A stretch of DNA of 64,000 nt from an uncultured Dermabacter sp. GTDB lineage: Bacteria > Actinomycetota > Actinomycetes > Actinomycetales > Dermabacteraceae. Made by a program: the position numbers and the translations under genes. The stretch covers positions 124,001 through 188,000 of the forward strand of contig CAMXWV010000001.1 in the NCBI GenBank assembly GCA_947252755.1, read 5' to 3'. The notes beneath the pieces were generated by a model. The model had not been told where the DNA came from. It did not search any database and worked only from the letters and a program-made list of their open reading frames with translations. This document shows, one piece after another, positions 25,033 to 33,683 of the stretch. Each line of letters opens with the position of its first letter. Within the stretch, counting starts at the first letter, position 1.

Positions 25033-26047
25033 CCGGCTCCTCCAGTTCTGCTTCGGCACGGAGCGGCGTGCCCGCGGCGTTCCAGGTGTAGAGCGACGCC
25101 CCCACCCAGGCAAGCCCCCCGGAGAACAGGGCAGCCCCGGTCATGTGCAGCCCCACCAGCAGTTCCGGTATCTCCAAGATGTACTGGCTATAGCCCAAGA
25201 TCGCTTGCAGCACCGTCAGGACCACCAGGGCGGTTGTCGCCCGCTTTGCCGGGCGGTGCGCCCCCGACGCGTACAGCGCCACGAGCAGCCCCATCAGCAG
25301 CCCGATAAACAGCATGACCACATCGGCGTGCAGCCAGGCGGCGTCGCGCGGATTGATCGCATAGCGAGAGGTTGTGTTCGCATCCCCGGAGTGCGGGCCT
25401 GAGCCGGTCACCACGGTGCCGAGGATGAGCACAACGTAGCCGGTGATCCCCAGCGGCCAGAACAGGGCGCGCACCGCTCCCGCTGTTGCTGGGCGGACTG
25501 CGTCGTCACCGTTGTACAGCCGGTAGGTCAGCACCGTGGAGACGAACACGAGAATGGGGGAGATGAGGAAGTGGATGCTCACCCAGGACGGATCAAGCTC
25601 CAGCACCACAACGGCCATGCCGACGATCGCCTGCACGAGCGTCAGGATGATCGGCACCGTTGCCAGCAGCAGGAATCCCCGCCCCTTGTGCTTCAGCCAC
25701 AGCAGACTGGTGATGAGAACAGCGATCGCAAAGATCAGCAGCACACCGGTGAGCGTGCGGTTGCCGAACTCGATGAACGGGCGGATGCCAAGGTCCGGAT
25801 GGTAGCGAGGAGTGAACTGGCCCGGCTCGCAGTTCGGCCAGGTGGAGCAGCCCAGACCTGATTTTGAGAGGCGGACGATCGCGCCGGTGATGATGATGCC
25901 GATCTGACCGACGAGGTTGCCCCAGAACGCAATGGTCGTCAGCCTGCGCTGACGCGGGCTCAGACGCGTGAGCCCGGCGTGCCGTGGGGCTCCGGCAGGG
26001 GAGTGGGTCGGCGGGACCGGCGCGAACGTGTCAGACGGCGAGCTCAT
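25007..26047 (-). CDS. ctaA: Heme A synthase (CtaA/COX15)
   Basis: 346 aa, eight predicted membrane helices in two four-helix halves. Oxidises heme O to heme A for cytochrome aa3 oxidase. Conserved features: RLSKSGLGCSTWPNC with the extracellular Cys pair, heme-ligand His residues in HFLISP, HADVVML and LHMTG, and GSGPHSGD. The ATG at 26047 is placed by a TAGGAT promoter 7 bp upstream. Adjacent to the ABC exporter genes as in other actinobacteria. The presence of heme A synthesis indicates an aerobic, aa3-type respiratory chain. Confidence 0.92.
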   Translation of the reverse strand: MSSPSDTFAPVPPTHSPAGAPRHAGLTRLSPRQRRLTTIAFWGNLVGQIGIIITGAIVRLSKSGLGCSTWPNCEPGQFTPRYHPDLGIRPFIEFGNRTLTGVLLIFAIAVLITSLLWLKHKGRGFLLLATVPIILTLVQAIVGMAVVVLELDPSWVSIHFLISPILVFVSTVLTYRLYNGDDAVRPATAGAVRALFWPLGITGYVVLILGTVVTGSGPHSGDANTTSRYAINPRDAAWLHADVVMLFIGLLMGLLVALYASGAHRPAKRATTALVVLTVLQAILGYSQYILEIPELLVGLHMTGAALFSGGLAWVGASLYTWNAAGTPLRAEAELEEPDVTAQSTH

Positions 26048-26060
26048 GAACACCATCCTA
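26048..26060 (-). promoter_or_regulatory. Leaderless promoter of ctaA
   Basis: On the minus strand, TAGGAT (26060-26055) lies 7 bp before the ctaA ATG, with no ribosome binding site. Confidence 0.6.
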
Positions 26061-26095
26061 CGGATGAGGAGCAGCGCGGACGGGCAGGCAGGTCC

Positions 26096-26896
26096 TCACA
26101 CCGAGGTCCACTTGAAGAACTTCACCGTCAGCATCGCAGCAGCAGCTCCCCACAGCAGCAGCACCAGCACCGGCCAGGCGCTCAGCGCACCGCCTGAGAG
26201 CGCCGGGCGCAGCAGATCCATCAGCGCCCCCGAAGGAAGCAGGTGGATCAGCGGCTGCAGCCAGGTGGGGAATGCGTCGACGGGAATGCCGATGCCTCCG
26301 CCCGCAACAAACGCGATGAAGGCGAGGTTCGACACCGCGAGCACGCCTTCTGCGCGCAGGGTCCCGGCGATCAGCAGACCGAGCAGCCCGAATACGCCCG
26401 CACCCAGCACCCAGATCGGCAGCGCCCCTGCAAGCTGCGTCCATGACGGCCGCCAGCCAAGCAGAAGAGCCGCCCCGCCCAGCGCGAGCACCTGCAGCAG
26501 ATGGATCACAGCCAGCGCAGCGAGCTTGCCGATCAGATACCCGGAGCGGCCCAGCGGAGTGGTGGCGATCCAGCGCAGCACACCGCCGCGCCGATCGAAA
26601 GCGGTGGCAATCGACTGGGAGGTCATGGAGGTGGCGATGAGGGCGGTGGCGGCCGTGGCGGCCACCGCATCCGACAGCGTGAGGGTGCGCCCGCCCGTCA
26701 TCGACGCGGGCAGCGGAATGAACACGAGTGCGAGCAGCACCAGAGCCGGCAGCACCAGCGCCACGAGCAGCTGTTCACCGTTGCCGAGCAGGGTGCGAGC
26801 CTCCAAACGGGTATGGGCAGCGATCCGCTGCAGCGCAGGGGCAGCGCGATGGTGATCCGCAGCTGCTGCTCCTGGCGGTGCACTGTTCGTGCTCAT
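26096..26896 (-). CDS. ABC-2 type transporter permease
   Basis: 266 aa with six hydrophobic helices in the ABC-2 exporter pattern; conserved RRGGVLRWIATTPLGRSGYLIGKL links helices 2 and 3 and ALPIWVLGAGVFGLLGLLIAG is in the second half. Forms an exporter with the ATPase encoded just upstream, with which it overlaps by 4 bp. This pair sits next to ctaA and the suf operon in many actinobacteria. Cargo is unknown; an association with heme or respiratory-complex biogenesis is only suggested by position. Confidence 0.85.
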   Translation of the reverse strand: MSTNSAPPGAAAADHHRAAPALQRIAAHTRLEARTLLGNGEQLLVALVLPALVLLALVFIPLPASMTGGRTLTLSDAVAATAATALIATSMTSQSIATAFDRRGGVLRWIATTPLGRSGYLIGKLAALAVIHLLQVLALGGAALLLGWRPSWTQLAGALPIWVLGAGVFGLLGLLIAGTLRAEGVLAVSNLAFIAFVAGGGIGIPVDAFPTWLQPLIHLLPSGALMDLLRPALSGGALSAWPVLVLLLWGAAAAMLTVKFFKWTSV

Positions 26897-27825
26897 CGGG
26901 CGTCCTCCTGATCCCGGGTGAGCTCCACGAGGATGTCCTCCAGCTGACTAGAGCCGGTGACATCGCTGAGTCGGAGCCCGGCGGCCTGGGCGCGTGCGCT
27001 GATCTCCGCAATGAAACGGGCGCGTGCCTGCGGCGTGCCGCCGCTGAGATCCAGGGTGGAGCGGCTCGGACCCGAGCCTTCCAGCTGATCGACCACCTGG
27101 TCAGGGGAGCCGTCGGCGATCACCCGTCCCTGAGCGATCACCACCACTCGGTCTGCCAGCGCCCGCACATCGTCGATGGCGTGCGTGGTGAGCACAACGG
27201 CAGCGCCACGGTCGACTTCGGCTCGGATCAGCTCGCGGGTGCGGCGGCGGACCGCAGCGTCCATGCCTGCGGTCGGCTCGTCCAGGAACAGAAGGTCCGG
27301 AGCGCTGAGCAGTGCCAGCGCCAAGGCCAGGCGCTGCTTCTGACCGCCGGAGAGGCGACGCACGATCGTCCGCTCGAAATCAGTGATGCCGAGTATGTCC
27401 GCCAGTTCGTGCGGGCTGCGCGGACTGGTCGTCATGGCGGCGGCATAGCGAAGCAGCTGGGCGGGCGTGGCTCCGCTGGTCAGCCCGCCGTCCTGCAGCA
27501 TGACGCCCACCCGGGAACGCTGATCAGCAGTTGCCCGCGTCGGGTCGGTGCCGAATACGCGAACTCTGCCCGCATCCGGTGACAGGAGCCCGGTGGCGCA
27601 GGCGATGGTCGTGGATTTGCCGGCGCCATTCGGACCGAGCAGCGCGGTGACCTCCCCCGGCAGGGCGGTGAAGGAGACGCTGCTGAGCGCTAGGACGCGG
27701 CCGAATCGCTTGGCGATCGCATCGACCTCCAGGGCAGGCTGTGCCACCAGGCTGGCCGAGCCGCCGGCGGCGGGGAATGGTCCCTGTGCGGACGGCTGGG
27801 AGGGAAGGGGCGAGGCTGCGATCAT
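26893..27825 (-). CDS. ABC transporter ATP-binding protein
   Basis: 310 aa, DrrA-like ATPase. Walker A GPNGAGKST (about residues 64-72), Q-loop VMLQDGGL, signature RLSGGQKQR, Walker B LLFLDEPTAGMD, H-loop LTTHAID. The ~100-residue C-terminal extension after the nucleotide-binding core ends in a helix typical of drug/ABC-2 exporters. Pairs with the permease downstream. The ATG at 27825 has GGAGGGG immediately upstream. Substrate not predictable. Confidence 0.88.
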   Translation of the reverse strand: MIAASPLPSQPSAQGPFPAAGGSASLVAQPALEVDAIAKRFGRVLALSSVSFTALPGEVTALLGPNGAGKSTTIACATGLLSPDAGRVRVFGTDPTRATADQRSRVGVMLQDGGLTSGATPAQLLRYAAAMTTSPRSPHELADILGITDFERTIVRRLSGGQKQRLALALALLSAPDLLFLDEPTAGMDAAVRRRTRELIRAEVDRGAAVVLTTHAIDDVRALADRVVVIAQGRVIADGSPDQVVDQLEGSGPSRSTLDLSGGTPQARARFIAEISARAQAAGLRLSDVTGSSQLEDILVELTRDQEDAR

Positions 27826-27834
27826 TGCCCCTCC

Positions 27835-27840
27835 AGCCTA
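27835..27840 (-). promoter_or_regulatory. Putative -10 of the ABC exporter operon
   Basis: On the minus strand TAGGCT lies 9 bp before the ATG. If used, the transcript starts only about 3 nt before the start codon, leaving the GGAGGGG sequence mostly upstream of the RNA. Confidence 0.4.
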
Positions 27841-27859
27841 CTCACTGGGAGCAGTGGAC

Positions 27860-28951
27860 TCAGCGTTCCCGAGTCCCCAGTGGTGTGTGCGCCGCATCCA
27901 CTGTTTCACCGGCCCGCGGCGCCCTGGGAGCTGACCCGTTCTCACCCCAGGTGCGGGTGACGAAGCGATCGCGATGATGCGGCTCCAGCAGCCAGCCCAT
28001 ATCCGGTCCCTGCGGCACGATCTGGGTGGGATTCAGATCGGTGTGCACCACGAAATAGTGCTCCTTGATGTGCTGGAAGTCCACGGTGTCCCCAAAGCCA
28101 GGGGTCTGGAACAGGTCCTTCACGTATTCCGACAGATTCGGCATCGACTGCAGAGTCTGACGATTGCATCTGAAATGCGAGTAGTACACCGGATCAAAGC
28201 GGATCAGCGTGGGGAAGAGGCGAACATCCGCCTCGGTGATGGATGGCCCCATCAGATAGCGGCGCTCGCTCAGACGCTCCTCAAGCACATCCAGCGCATC
28301 CCAGAGCTCGCGGTAGGCCACGGCGTAGGCATCCTGGGATCCGGCGAATCCAGCCTTGTAAACCCCGTTGTTCACGGAGTGGAGGATGAACGCCATCAGC
28401 TCTTCCATCTCGGCGAGAACAGCAGGATCGTCCGGCCACAGGGCAGGCGCGCCGTCCCGATGGAAGCGACCCCATTCAGCGGCAAGGTCTCGGGTGATCT
28501 GGTCGAAGTCATTGGTGACAACAGCCCCGTCCTCGGTGTCCACGATCGCCGGGACGGTGATGCCGCGCGGATAGTCGGGATCGCGGGCGAAATAGGCGTC
28601 CTGGAGGCGTTCGATGCCGAGCACGGGGTCCTTGCCGTCCGGGTCCAGGTCGAAGGTCCAGGAGCGCGCGTCGTGGGTGGGGCCGGCGATGCCCATGCTG
28701 ATGGCGTCCTCAAGGCCGAGCAGGCGGCGCACGATGATCGCGCGGTGCGCCCACGGACAGGCGCGGGAGACGATCAGCCGATAGCGGCCGGGTTGAACGG
28801 AAAAACCGTCCTCTCCATCCCGGGTGATCCGGGTGGAGATGTAGTTCATATCACGCGTGAAGGCTTCGCCCTTGGTGACATAGCTGCCGGTCTGGTCGTA
28901 GTCATCAGCGGCAGTGGGCTGATCGCCGGGGATGCATCGATCATCGCTCAT
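27860..28951 (-). CDS. Xi-class glutathione S-transferase / hydroquinone reductase (ECM4-YqjG type)
   Basis: 363 aa: N-terminal thioredoxin-like domain and C-terminal all-helical GST domain. The Xi-class catalytic Cys is in RACPWAHR (C65). Such enzymes reduce thiol-conjugated hydroquinones; in actinobacteria the thiol is expected to be mycothiol rather than glutathione, which is inference from lineage. C-terminal NLSEYVKDLFQTPGFGDTVDF and HIKEHYFVVHTDLNPT motifs fit the family. Divergent from sufR and in the place where mycobacteria carry the mannosyltransferase MptB. Start at the ATG with a leaderless promoter. Confidence 0.9.
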   Translation of the reverse strand: MSDDRCIPGDQPTAADDYDQTGSYVTKGEAFTRDMNYISTRITRDGEDGFSVQPGRYRLIVSRACPWAHRAIIVRRLLGLEDAISMGIAGPTHDARSWTFDLDPDGKDPVLGIERLQDAYFARDPDYPRGITVPAIVDTEDGAVVTNDFDQITRDLAAEWGRFHRDGAPALWPDDPAVLAEMEELMAFILHSVNNGVYKAGFAGSQDAYAVAYRELWDALDVLEERLSERRYLMGPSITEADVRLFPTLIRFDPVYYSHFRCNRQTLQSMPNLSEYVKDLFQTPGFGDTVDFQHIKEHYFVVHTDLNPTQIVPQGPDMGWLLEPHHRDRFVTRTWGENGSAPRAPRAGETVDAAHTPLGTRER

Positions 28952-28963
28952 GGCGCCAGTCTA
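28952..28963 (-). promoter_or_regulatory. Leaderless promoter of the Xi-GST gene
   Basis: TAGACT on the minus strand (28963-28958), 6 bp, then the ATG at 28951; the same sequence and spacing as at 5381 and 8079. Confidence 0.68.
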
Positions 28964-29042
28964 CAGAGGATAGTTGAATGATCAATGATGCATGGTCTGC
29001 TGCTGAGGATCGTGGCTGCCGCATGCCGCACACGGTCAGCCC

Positions 29043-29090
29043 GGGTTAGGCAACCCTTTCTTTCTTTATGCAAACAGGGGCTTGTACAAT
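29043..29090 (+). promoter_or_regulatory. suf operon promoter with inverted repeat
   Basis: TACAAT (29085-29090) is a good -10, inside an 8-bp palindrome TTGTACAA (29082-29089). The -35 position holds only TTCTTT (29062-29067) at 17 bp. Just upstream is an inverted repeat GGGTT-N4-AACCC (29043-29056), placed where a repressor or activator would act. The 5' leader to sufR is about 70 nt and ends in a GAGAGGGGG ribosome binding site. Confidence 0.55.
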
Positions 29091-29165
29091 CGGCGGTGTA
29101 CGTGCCTGCGCACTGATCAACCAGCGCAGATGCCCGTGAAAGGCGCCGATCGCGAGAGGGGGACC

Positions 29166-29936
29166 ATGACTCAGGCTGATGCCGCTCATCGCGCACCGAC
29201 CGCGCCGGAGAGCACCCGTGAACGCCTGATCAGTATGATCTCCGTGGACGGGCCGATCGCCGCCGGAGATCTTGCCGAACGCCTCGGTCTCACCGGCGCT
29301 GCGGTTCGCCGGCACCTCAATCAGCTGGAGGCTGAGGGCATCATCCAGGAGCGTGAACCCGCCGTCGCCAAACGGGGACGCGGACGCCCCCGCCGCGAAT
29401 TCGTCCTCTCTGCCACGCTGCCAGTCGACTCAGACTCCAGCGAAGCCGATGACCTTGCCCTCGCGGCCATGAACGAGCTGCGCGCCGCAGGCGGACGGCA
29501 GGCCGTGATCCGCCTGGCCGAAGCGCGCACCGCGCAGTGGGAGCGGGAGTTCGCGAAACGGCTCGCGTCGACCGCTGCCGGCCGGGCCGCGGATACGCCG
29601 AGCGCCCGACTGGAGATCATCACCGAGATCCTGCAGGAACGCGGCTATGCGGCATCGCTCAGACCGGTGACCGTACGAATCCCGAACACTGATCGGACGC
29701 TGCACACCGTTCAGCTTTGCCAGGGACGCTGCCCCGTCCAGGAGATCGCCGCTGAGTTCCCCGAGCTGTGTGACGTGGAGACGTCCGCGCTTGCTCGCAT
29801 GCTCGGGGTGCCGGTCCAGCGCCTGGCAACCCGCGCCTCCGGAGCCCATGTCTGCACCACCCATGTGACACCGCTGCCGGCGGTGAACGGACGGGCTGCC
29901 GATAACGACCTGTTCACAGAAGGAAGGACACCATGA
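29166..29936 (+). CDS. sufR: SufR, Fe-S cluster-sensing transcriptional regulator
   Basis: 256 aa. N-terminal winged helix (about 18-80: LAERLGLTGAAVRRHLNQLEAEGII with an RGRGRPRR wing), C-terminal sensor region with cysteines C185, C189, C202 and C230; LCQGRCPVQEIAAEFP is the cluster-binding motif. SufR with a bound cluster represses the suf operon and releases DNA when the cluster is lost, so Fe-S synthesis is made on demand. Start at the ATG after GAGAGGGGG; the frame is open further upstream but that region contains the promoter. The stop overlaps sufB by 4 bp. Confidence 0.92.
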   Translation: MTQADAAHRAPTAPESTRERLISMISVDGPIAAGDLAERLGLTGAAVRRHLNQLEAEGIIQEREPAVAKRGRGRPRREFVLSATLPVDSDSSEADDLALAAMNELRAAGGRQAVIRLAEARTAQWEREFAKRLASTAAGRAADTPSARLEIITEILQERGYAASLRPVTVRIPNTDRTLHTVQLCQGRCPVQEIAAEFPELCDVETSALARMLGVPVQRLATRASGAHVCTTHVTPLPAVNGRAADNDLFTEGRTP

Positions 29937-31360
29937 CGAGTGCACCTGAACAGCTCACGCAGGACGAGATCATCTCGTCCATCGGGAGCTACGAATACGG
30001 CTGGGCGGACTCTGACGTCGCCGGCCAGAACGCCAAGCGCGGACTGAGCGAAGAAGTCGTTCGGAACATCTCCGCGCTGAAGGACGAACCCGAGTGGATG
30101 CTCAAGCGCCGGCTGCGCGCGCTGAGCCTCTTCGAGAAGAAGCCGATGCCCACCTGGGGCCCGGACCTCTCCGGGATCGACTTCGACAACATCAAGTACT
30201 TCGTGCGGTCCACGGAGAAGCAGGCCACCAGCTGGGAGGATCTGCCCGAGGACATCAAGAACACCTACGAGCGCCTGGGCATCCCCGAAGCCGAGAAGGA
30301 GCGCCTCGTGGCCGGTGTGGCAGCACAGTACGAGTCCGAGGTCGTGTACCACCAGATCCGTGAGGACCTGGAGGAGCAGGGCGTCATCTTCGTGGACACC
30401 GATACCGGCCTGCGGGATTACCCGGAGCTGTTCGAGGAGTACTTCGGCACCGTCATCCCCGCGGGTGACAACAAGTTCTCCGCGCTGAACACCGCAGTGT
30501 GGTCCGGCGGTTCCTTCGTGTACGTCCCCAAGGGCGTTCACGTGGAGATCCCCCTGCAGGCCTACTTCCGCATCAACACCGAGAACATGGGCCAGTTCGA
30601 ACGCACCCTGATCATCGCGGATGAAGGCTCCTCCGTGCACTACGTGGAAGGCTGCACGGCGCCGATCTACAAGTCGGATTCGCTGCATTCCGCGGTGGTG
30701 GAGATCATTGTGAAGAAGGACGCCCGCGTCCGGTACACCACGATCCAGAACTGGTCGAATAACGTGTACAACCTCGTCACCAAGCGCACCACGGTGGAAG
30801 AGGGCGGCACCATGGAGTGGGTGGACGGCAATATCGGCTCCAAGGTCACCATGAAATACCCGGCCGTGTGGCTGATGGGCGAGCACGCGCGCGGCGAAAC
30901 CCTCTCCATCGCGTTCGCCGGCGAGGGCCAGCAGCAGGACACCGGATCCAAGATGGTGCACATGGCGCCGAACACGCACTCCACGATCGTGTCGAAGTCG
31001 GTGTCCCGCGGCGGCGGCCGCTCCAGCTACCGCGGCCTGGTGCAGGTGAACCACAACGCCCGCCATTCAGGCTCCACCGTGCTGTGCGACGCGCTCCTGG
31101 TGGACACCCAGTCCCGCACTGACACCTATCCGTACGTGGATGTGCGCTGTGACGAAGTCACGATGGGCCATGAGGCAACCGTGTCCAAGGTGAGCGAAGA
31201 GCAGCTGTTCTACCTCATGAGCCGCGGCCTTGAAGAGGTTGAGGCGATGGCCACCATCGTGCGCGGCTTCATCGAGCCGATCGCACGCGAACTGCCCATG
31301 GAGTACGCGCTCGAGCTCAACCGGCTCATCGAACTGCAGATGGAAGGAAGTGTCGGCTGA
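29933..31360 (+). CDS. sufB: Fe-S cluster assembly protein SufB
   Basis: 475 aa, core scaffold of SufBCD, right-handed beta-helix. Conserved features include FKNEPEWM-like LKDEPEWMLKRRL, VYVPKGVHVEIPLQAYFRIN, VHYVEGCTAP and the cluster/heterodimer Cys region SGSTVLCDALLVD, followed by HEATVSKVSEEQLFYLMSRG. No intein interrupts it, unlike the mycobacterial sufB gene. Cytoplasmic; assembles nascent clusters with SufC and SufD. ATGA overlap with sufR. Confidence 0.96.
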   Translation: MTSAPEQLTQDEIISSIGSYEYGWADSDVAGQNAKRGLSEEVVRNISALKDEPEWMLKRRLRALSLFEKKPMPTWGPDLSGIDFDNIKYFVRSTEKQATSWEDLPEDIKNTYERLGIPEAEKERLVAGVAAQYESEVVYHQIREDLEEQGVIFVDTDTGLRDYPELFEEYFGTVIPAGDNKFSALNTAVWSGGSFVYVPKGVHVEIPLQAYFRINTENMGQFERTLIIADEGSSVHYVEGCTAPIYKSDSLHSAVVEIIVKKDARVRYTTIQNWSNNVYNLVTKRTTVEEGGTMEWVDGNIGSKVTMKYPAVWLMGEHARGETLSIAFAGEGQQQDTGSKMVHMAPNTHSTIVSKSVSRGGGRSSYRGLVQVNHNARHSGSTVLCDALLVDTQSRTDTYPYVDVRCDEVTMGHEATVSKVSEEQLFYLMSRGLEEVEAMATIVRGFIEPIARELPMEYALELNRLIELQMEGSVG

Positions 31361-31361
31361 C

Positions 31362-32549
31362 ATGACGGTCACTGACCACTCACAGGCCGTTCTGGAATCC
31401 GAGAACATCCAGATGGACGGCCAGATCGCCGACTCGCGCGCGGCACGCTTCGCCGCGTTCGGCATCGACCAGCATGAGATCCCGACCGGCCGCGAGGAGG
31501 AGTGGCGCTTCGCCGCTCTGCGCGAGATCTACCCGCTGTTCGACGCGACGGAGACATCCGCCTCCGAGGATGTCGTCTCCTACGACGTGGCCGAGGTGGA
31601 CGGCGTCAGCGTCGGCTCGCTCGGCGCTGAAGAGGCCCCCCGCAACTCGGTGCTCACCCCGGAAGACCGGATCGCAGCAGCCGCCGCTGAGCTCAGCGCC
31701 AACGCTCTGCACCTCAAAGCCGGGCGCAATGTGCAGGCGGCGGAACCGGCCCGCGTGGAGATCGCCGGCAAGGACGCAGGCACTGCTGCGCACGCGGCGA
31801 TCGTGTTGGAGACCGAGGAGTCCGCTGAGGCCACCTTCGTGCTCAACCACACCGGCAGTGCGCTGTACGGCCAGAACGTGGAGATGGTGGTGGGGGACAA
31901 CTCCGCGATGACTGTCATCTCCATTCAGGATTGGGCTGACGACGCGATCCACGTGGCCACACATGTGGCCCACCTCGGACGCGATGCGAACCTGAAGCAC
32001 ATCGTGGTCTCCCTCGGCGGGAAGGCTGTGCGCGTCAACGCCACCACGAAGTTCACCGCCCCTGGCTCCGAGGTGGAGCAGATCGGCGTGTACTTCGCGG
32101 ATGACGGCCAGCATCTTGAGCATCGACTGTTCGTGGACCATGCGGCACCGAAGTGCACCTCGGACGTGGCCTACAAGGGCGCGCTCCAGGGCAAGGGGGC
32201 CCGTTCGGTGTGGATCGGCGATGTGCTGATCCGCAAGGCGGCGGAAGGCACGGACACCTACGAGCTCAACCGCAACCTCATCCTCACCGAGGGGGCACGC
32301 GCCGATTCGGTGCCGAACCTTGAGATCGAAACCGGTGAGATCGAGGGAGCAGGCCACGCAGCAGCGACCGGTCGCTTTGATGAGGAGCAGCTGTTCTACC
32401 TGCAGGCACGCGGCATCCCCGAGCTCGAAGCCCGTCGCCTGGTGGTGCGCGGCTTCTTCCAGGAGCTGATCCAGAAGATCGACATCCCGGAGATCCGAGA
32501 CTACCTGACCGACGCCATCGAGGACGAGCTTCGACGGGCCATGCACTGA
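31362..32549 (+). CDS. sufD: Fe-S cluster assembly protein SufD
   Basis: 395 aa. Start at ATG one base after the sufB stop. The N-terminal helical region (FGIDQHEIPTGREEEWRFAAL) precedes a beta-helix core; C-terminal part has LILTEGARADSVPNLEIE and GRFDEEQLFYLQARGIPE, typical of SufD. It forms a heterodimer with SufB. The acidic segment around residues 60-100 is variable. Rieske gene starts on the last base of the stop codon. Confidence 0.95.
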   Translation: MTVTDHSQAVLESENIQMDGQIADSRAARFAAFGIDQHEIPTGREEEWRFAALREIYPLFDATETSASEDVVSYDVAEVDGVSVGSLGAEEAPRNSVLTPEDRIAAAAAELSANALHLKAGRNVQAAEPARVEIAGKDAGTAAHAAIVLETEESAEATFVLNHTGSALYGQNVEMVVGDNSAMTVISIQDWADDAIHVATHVAHLGRDANLKHIVVSLGGKAVRVNATTKFTAPGSEVEQIGVYFADDGQHLEHRLFVDHAAPKCTSDVAYKGALQGKGARSVWIGDVLIRKAAEGTDTYELNRNLILTEGARADSVPNLEIETGEIEGAGHAAATGRFDEEQLFYLQARGIPELEARRLVVRGFFQELIQKIDIPEIRDYLTDAIEDELRRAMH

Positions 32550-32887
32550 TGACCGAGCAGTTCCGTGATGCAGCCGCTCTCGCTGAGCTGAAGCCCGGCG
32601 AGGTCATCGCCGTCACCATCGACGGCGTGGACGTGGCCCTGGCGCGCGATGCGGACGGCACCGTCCACGCACTCGAGGACCGCTGCAGTCACGGGAACAT
32701 CGCTCTGTCTGACGGCGACGTCTGGGACGGATGCCTTGAATGCTGGAAGCATGGCAGCCAGTTCGACCTTCGGACCGGCCGTCCGCAGCAGCTTCCGGCC
32801 GTTGAGCCCGTTGCAGTCTTCCCCGTCCAGATCCATGAGGACACCGGCACCATCCGGGTCGATGTGTCCCGCACTCTTTCTTCCTGA
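32549..32887 (+). CDS. Rieske [2Fe-2S] ferredoxin-type protein of the suf operon
   Basis: 112 aa, single Rieske domain. Cluster ligands are in CSHGNIALSDG and CWKHGSQFDLRTG (Cys-X-His ... Cys-X2-His). Resembles the ferredoxin component of aromatic dioxygenases but no dioxygenase is nearby; a Rieske gene at this position is common in actinobacterial suf operons. It may pass electrons for cluster assembly or serve as an early cluster acceptor; this is inference. Shares one base with the sufD stop. Confidence 0.92.
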   Translation: MTEQFRDAAALAELKPGEVIAVTIDGVDVALARDADGTVHALEDRCSHGNIALSDGDVWDGCLECWKHGSQFDLRTGRPQQLPAVEPVAVFPVQIHEDTGTIRVDVSRTLSS

Positions 32888-32902
32888 CTTTGAAAGGCAA
32901 TC

Positions 32903-33664
32903 ATGTCTGTTCTTGAAATCAAGAACCTCCACGCATCGGTGGAGACTCCTGAAGGCGATACCAAGCAGATCCTCAAGGGCGTTGACCTGACGATCCGCTC
33001 CGGCGAAACCCACGCGATCATGGGTCCGAACGGATCCGGCAAGTCCACCCTCGCCTACGCCATCGCCGGCCACCCGAAGTACGAGATCACCGAGGGCGAA
33101 GTCCTCCTTGACGGCGAGGACGTGCTCGACATGGAGGTGGATGAGCGGGCGAAGGCCGGCCTCTTCCTCGCCATGCAGTACCCGGTAGAGGTGCCGGGCG
33201 TGACCGTGTCGAACTTCCTGCGCACCGCGAAGACCGCCGTCTCCGGCGAGGCGCCGAAGCTGCGCACCTGGGTGAAGGACGTCAAGGAGGCCATGGCGAA
33301 CCTGCGCATGGGCGAGGACTTCGCCCAGCGCAACGTCAACGAAGGCTTCTCCGGCGGTGAGAAGAAGCGCCATGAGATCCTTCAGATGGAGCTGCTGCAG
33401 CCGAAGATCGCGATCCTGGACGAGACGGACTCCGGACTCGACGTGGACGCACTGCGCGTGGTGTCCGAGGGCGTCAACCGCGTCAAGGACAACAACGAGA
33501 TGGGCATCATGCTCATCACCCACTACACCCGTATCCTCCGATACATCAAGCCGGACTTCGTGCACGTGTTCGTGGACGGCAGGATCGCTGAGGATGGCGG
33601 CCCCGAGCTCGCTGAGCGCCTCGAGGCCGAGGGCTACGACCGCTTCATGAGCACCTCTGCCTGA
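32903..33664 (+). CDS. sufC: Fe-S cluster assembly ATPase SufC
   Basis: 253-aa soluble ABC ATPase. Walker A GPNGSGKSTLAYAIAG, SufC-type signature FSGGEKKRHEILQMELLQP, Walker B ILDETDSGLDVDAL, and the H-loop LITHYTRIL. It drives conformational change of SufB-SufD. GAAAGG precedes the ATG. The next gene, 19 bp downstream, is sufT: the cysteine desulfurase sufS and sufU that usually lie between are absent from this operon. Confidence 0.96.
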   Translation: MSVLEIKNLHASVETPEGDTKQILKGVDLTIRSGETHAIMGPNGSGKSTLAYAIAGHPKYEITEGEVLLDGEDVLDMEVDERAKAGLFLAMQYPVEVPGVTVSNFLRTAKTAVSGEAPKLRTWVKDVKEAMANLRMGEDFAQRNVNEGFSGGEKKRHEILQMELLQPKIAILDETDSGLDVDALRVVSEGVNRVKDNNEMGIMLITHYTRILRYIKPDFVHVFVDGRIAEDGGPELAERLEAEGYDRFMSTSA

Positions 33665-33683
33665 AGCCCTGAAGGAGGCTGAG

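Noticed and set aside
29082..29165. Extended sufR start
   Set aside because: Would place the start codon inside the -10 region; the ATG at 29166 has a strong GAGAGGGGG site.
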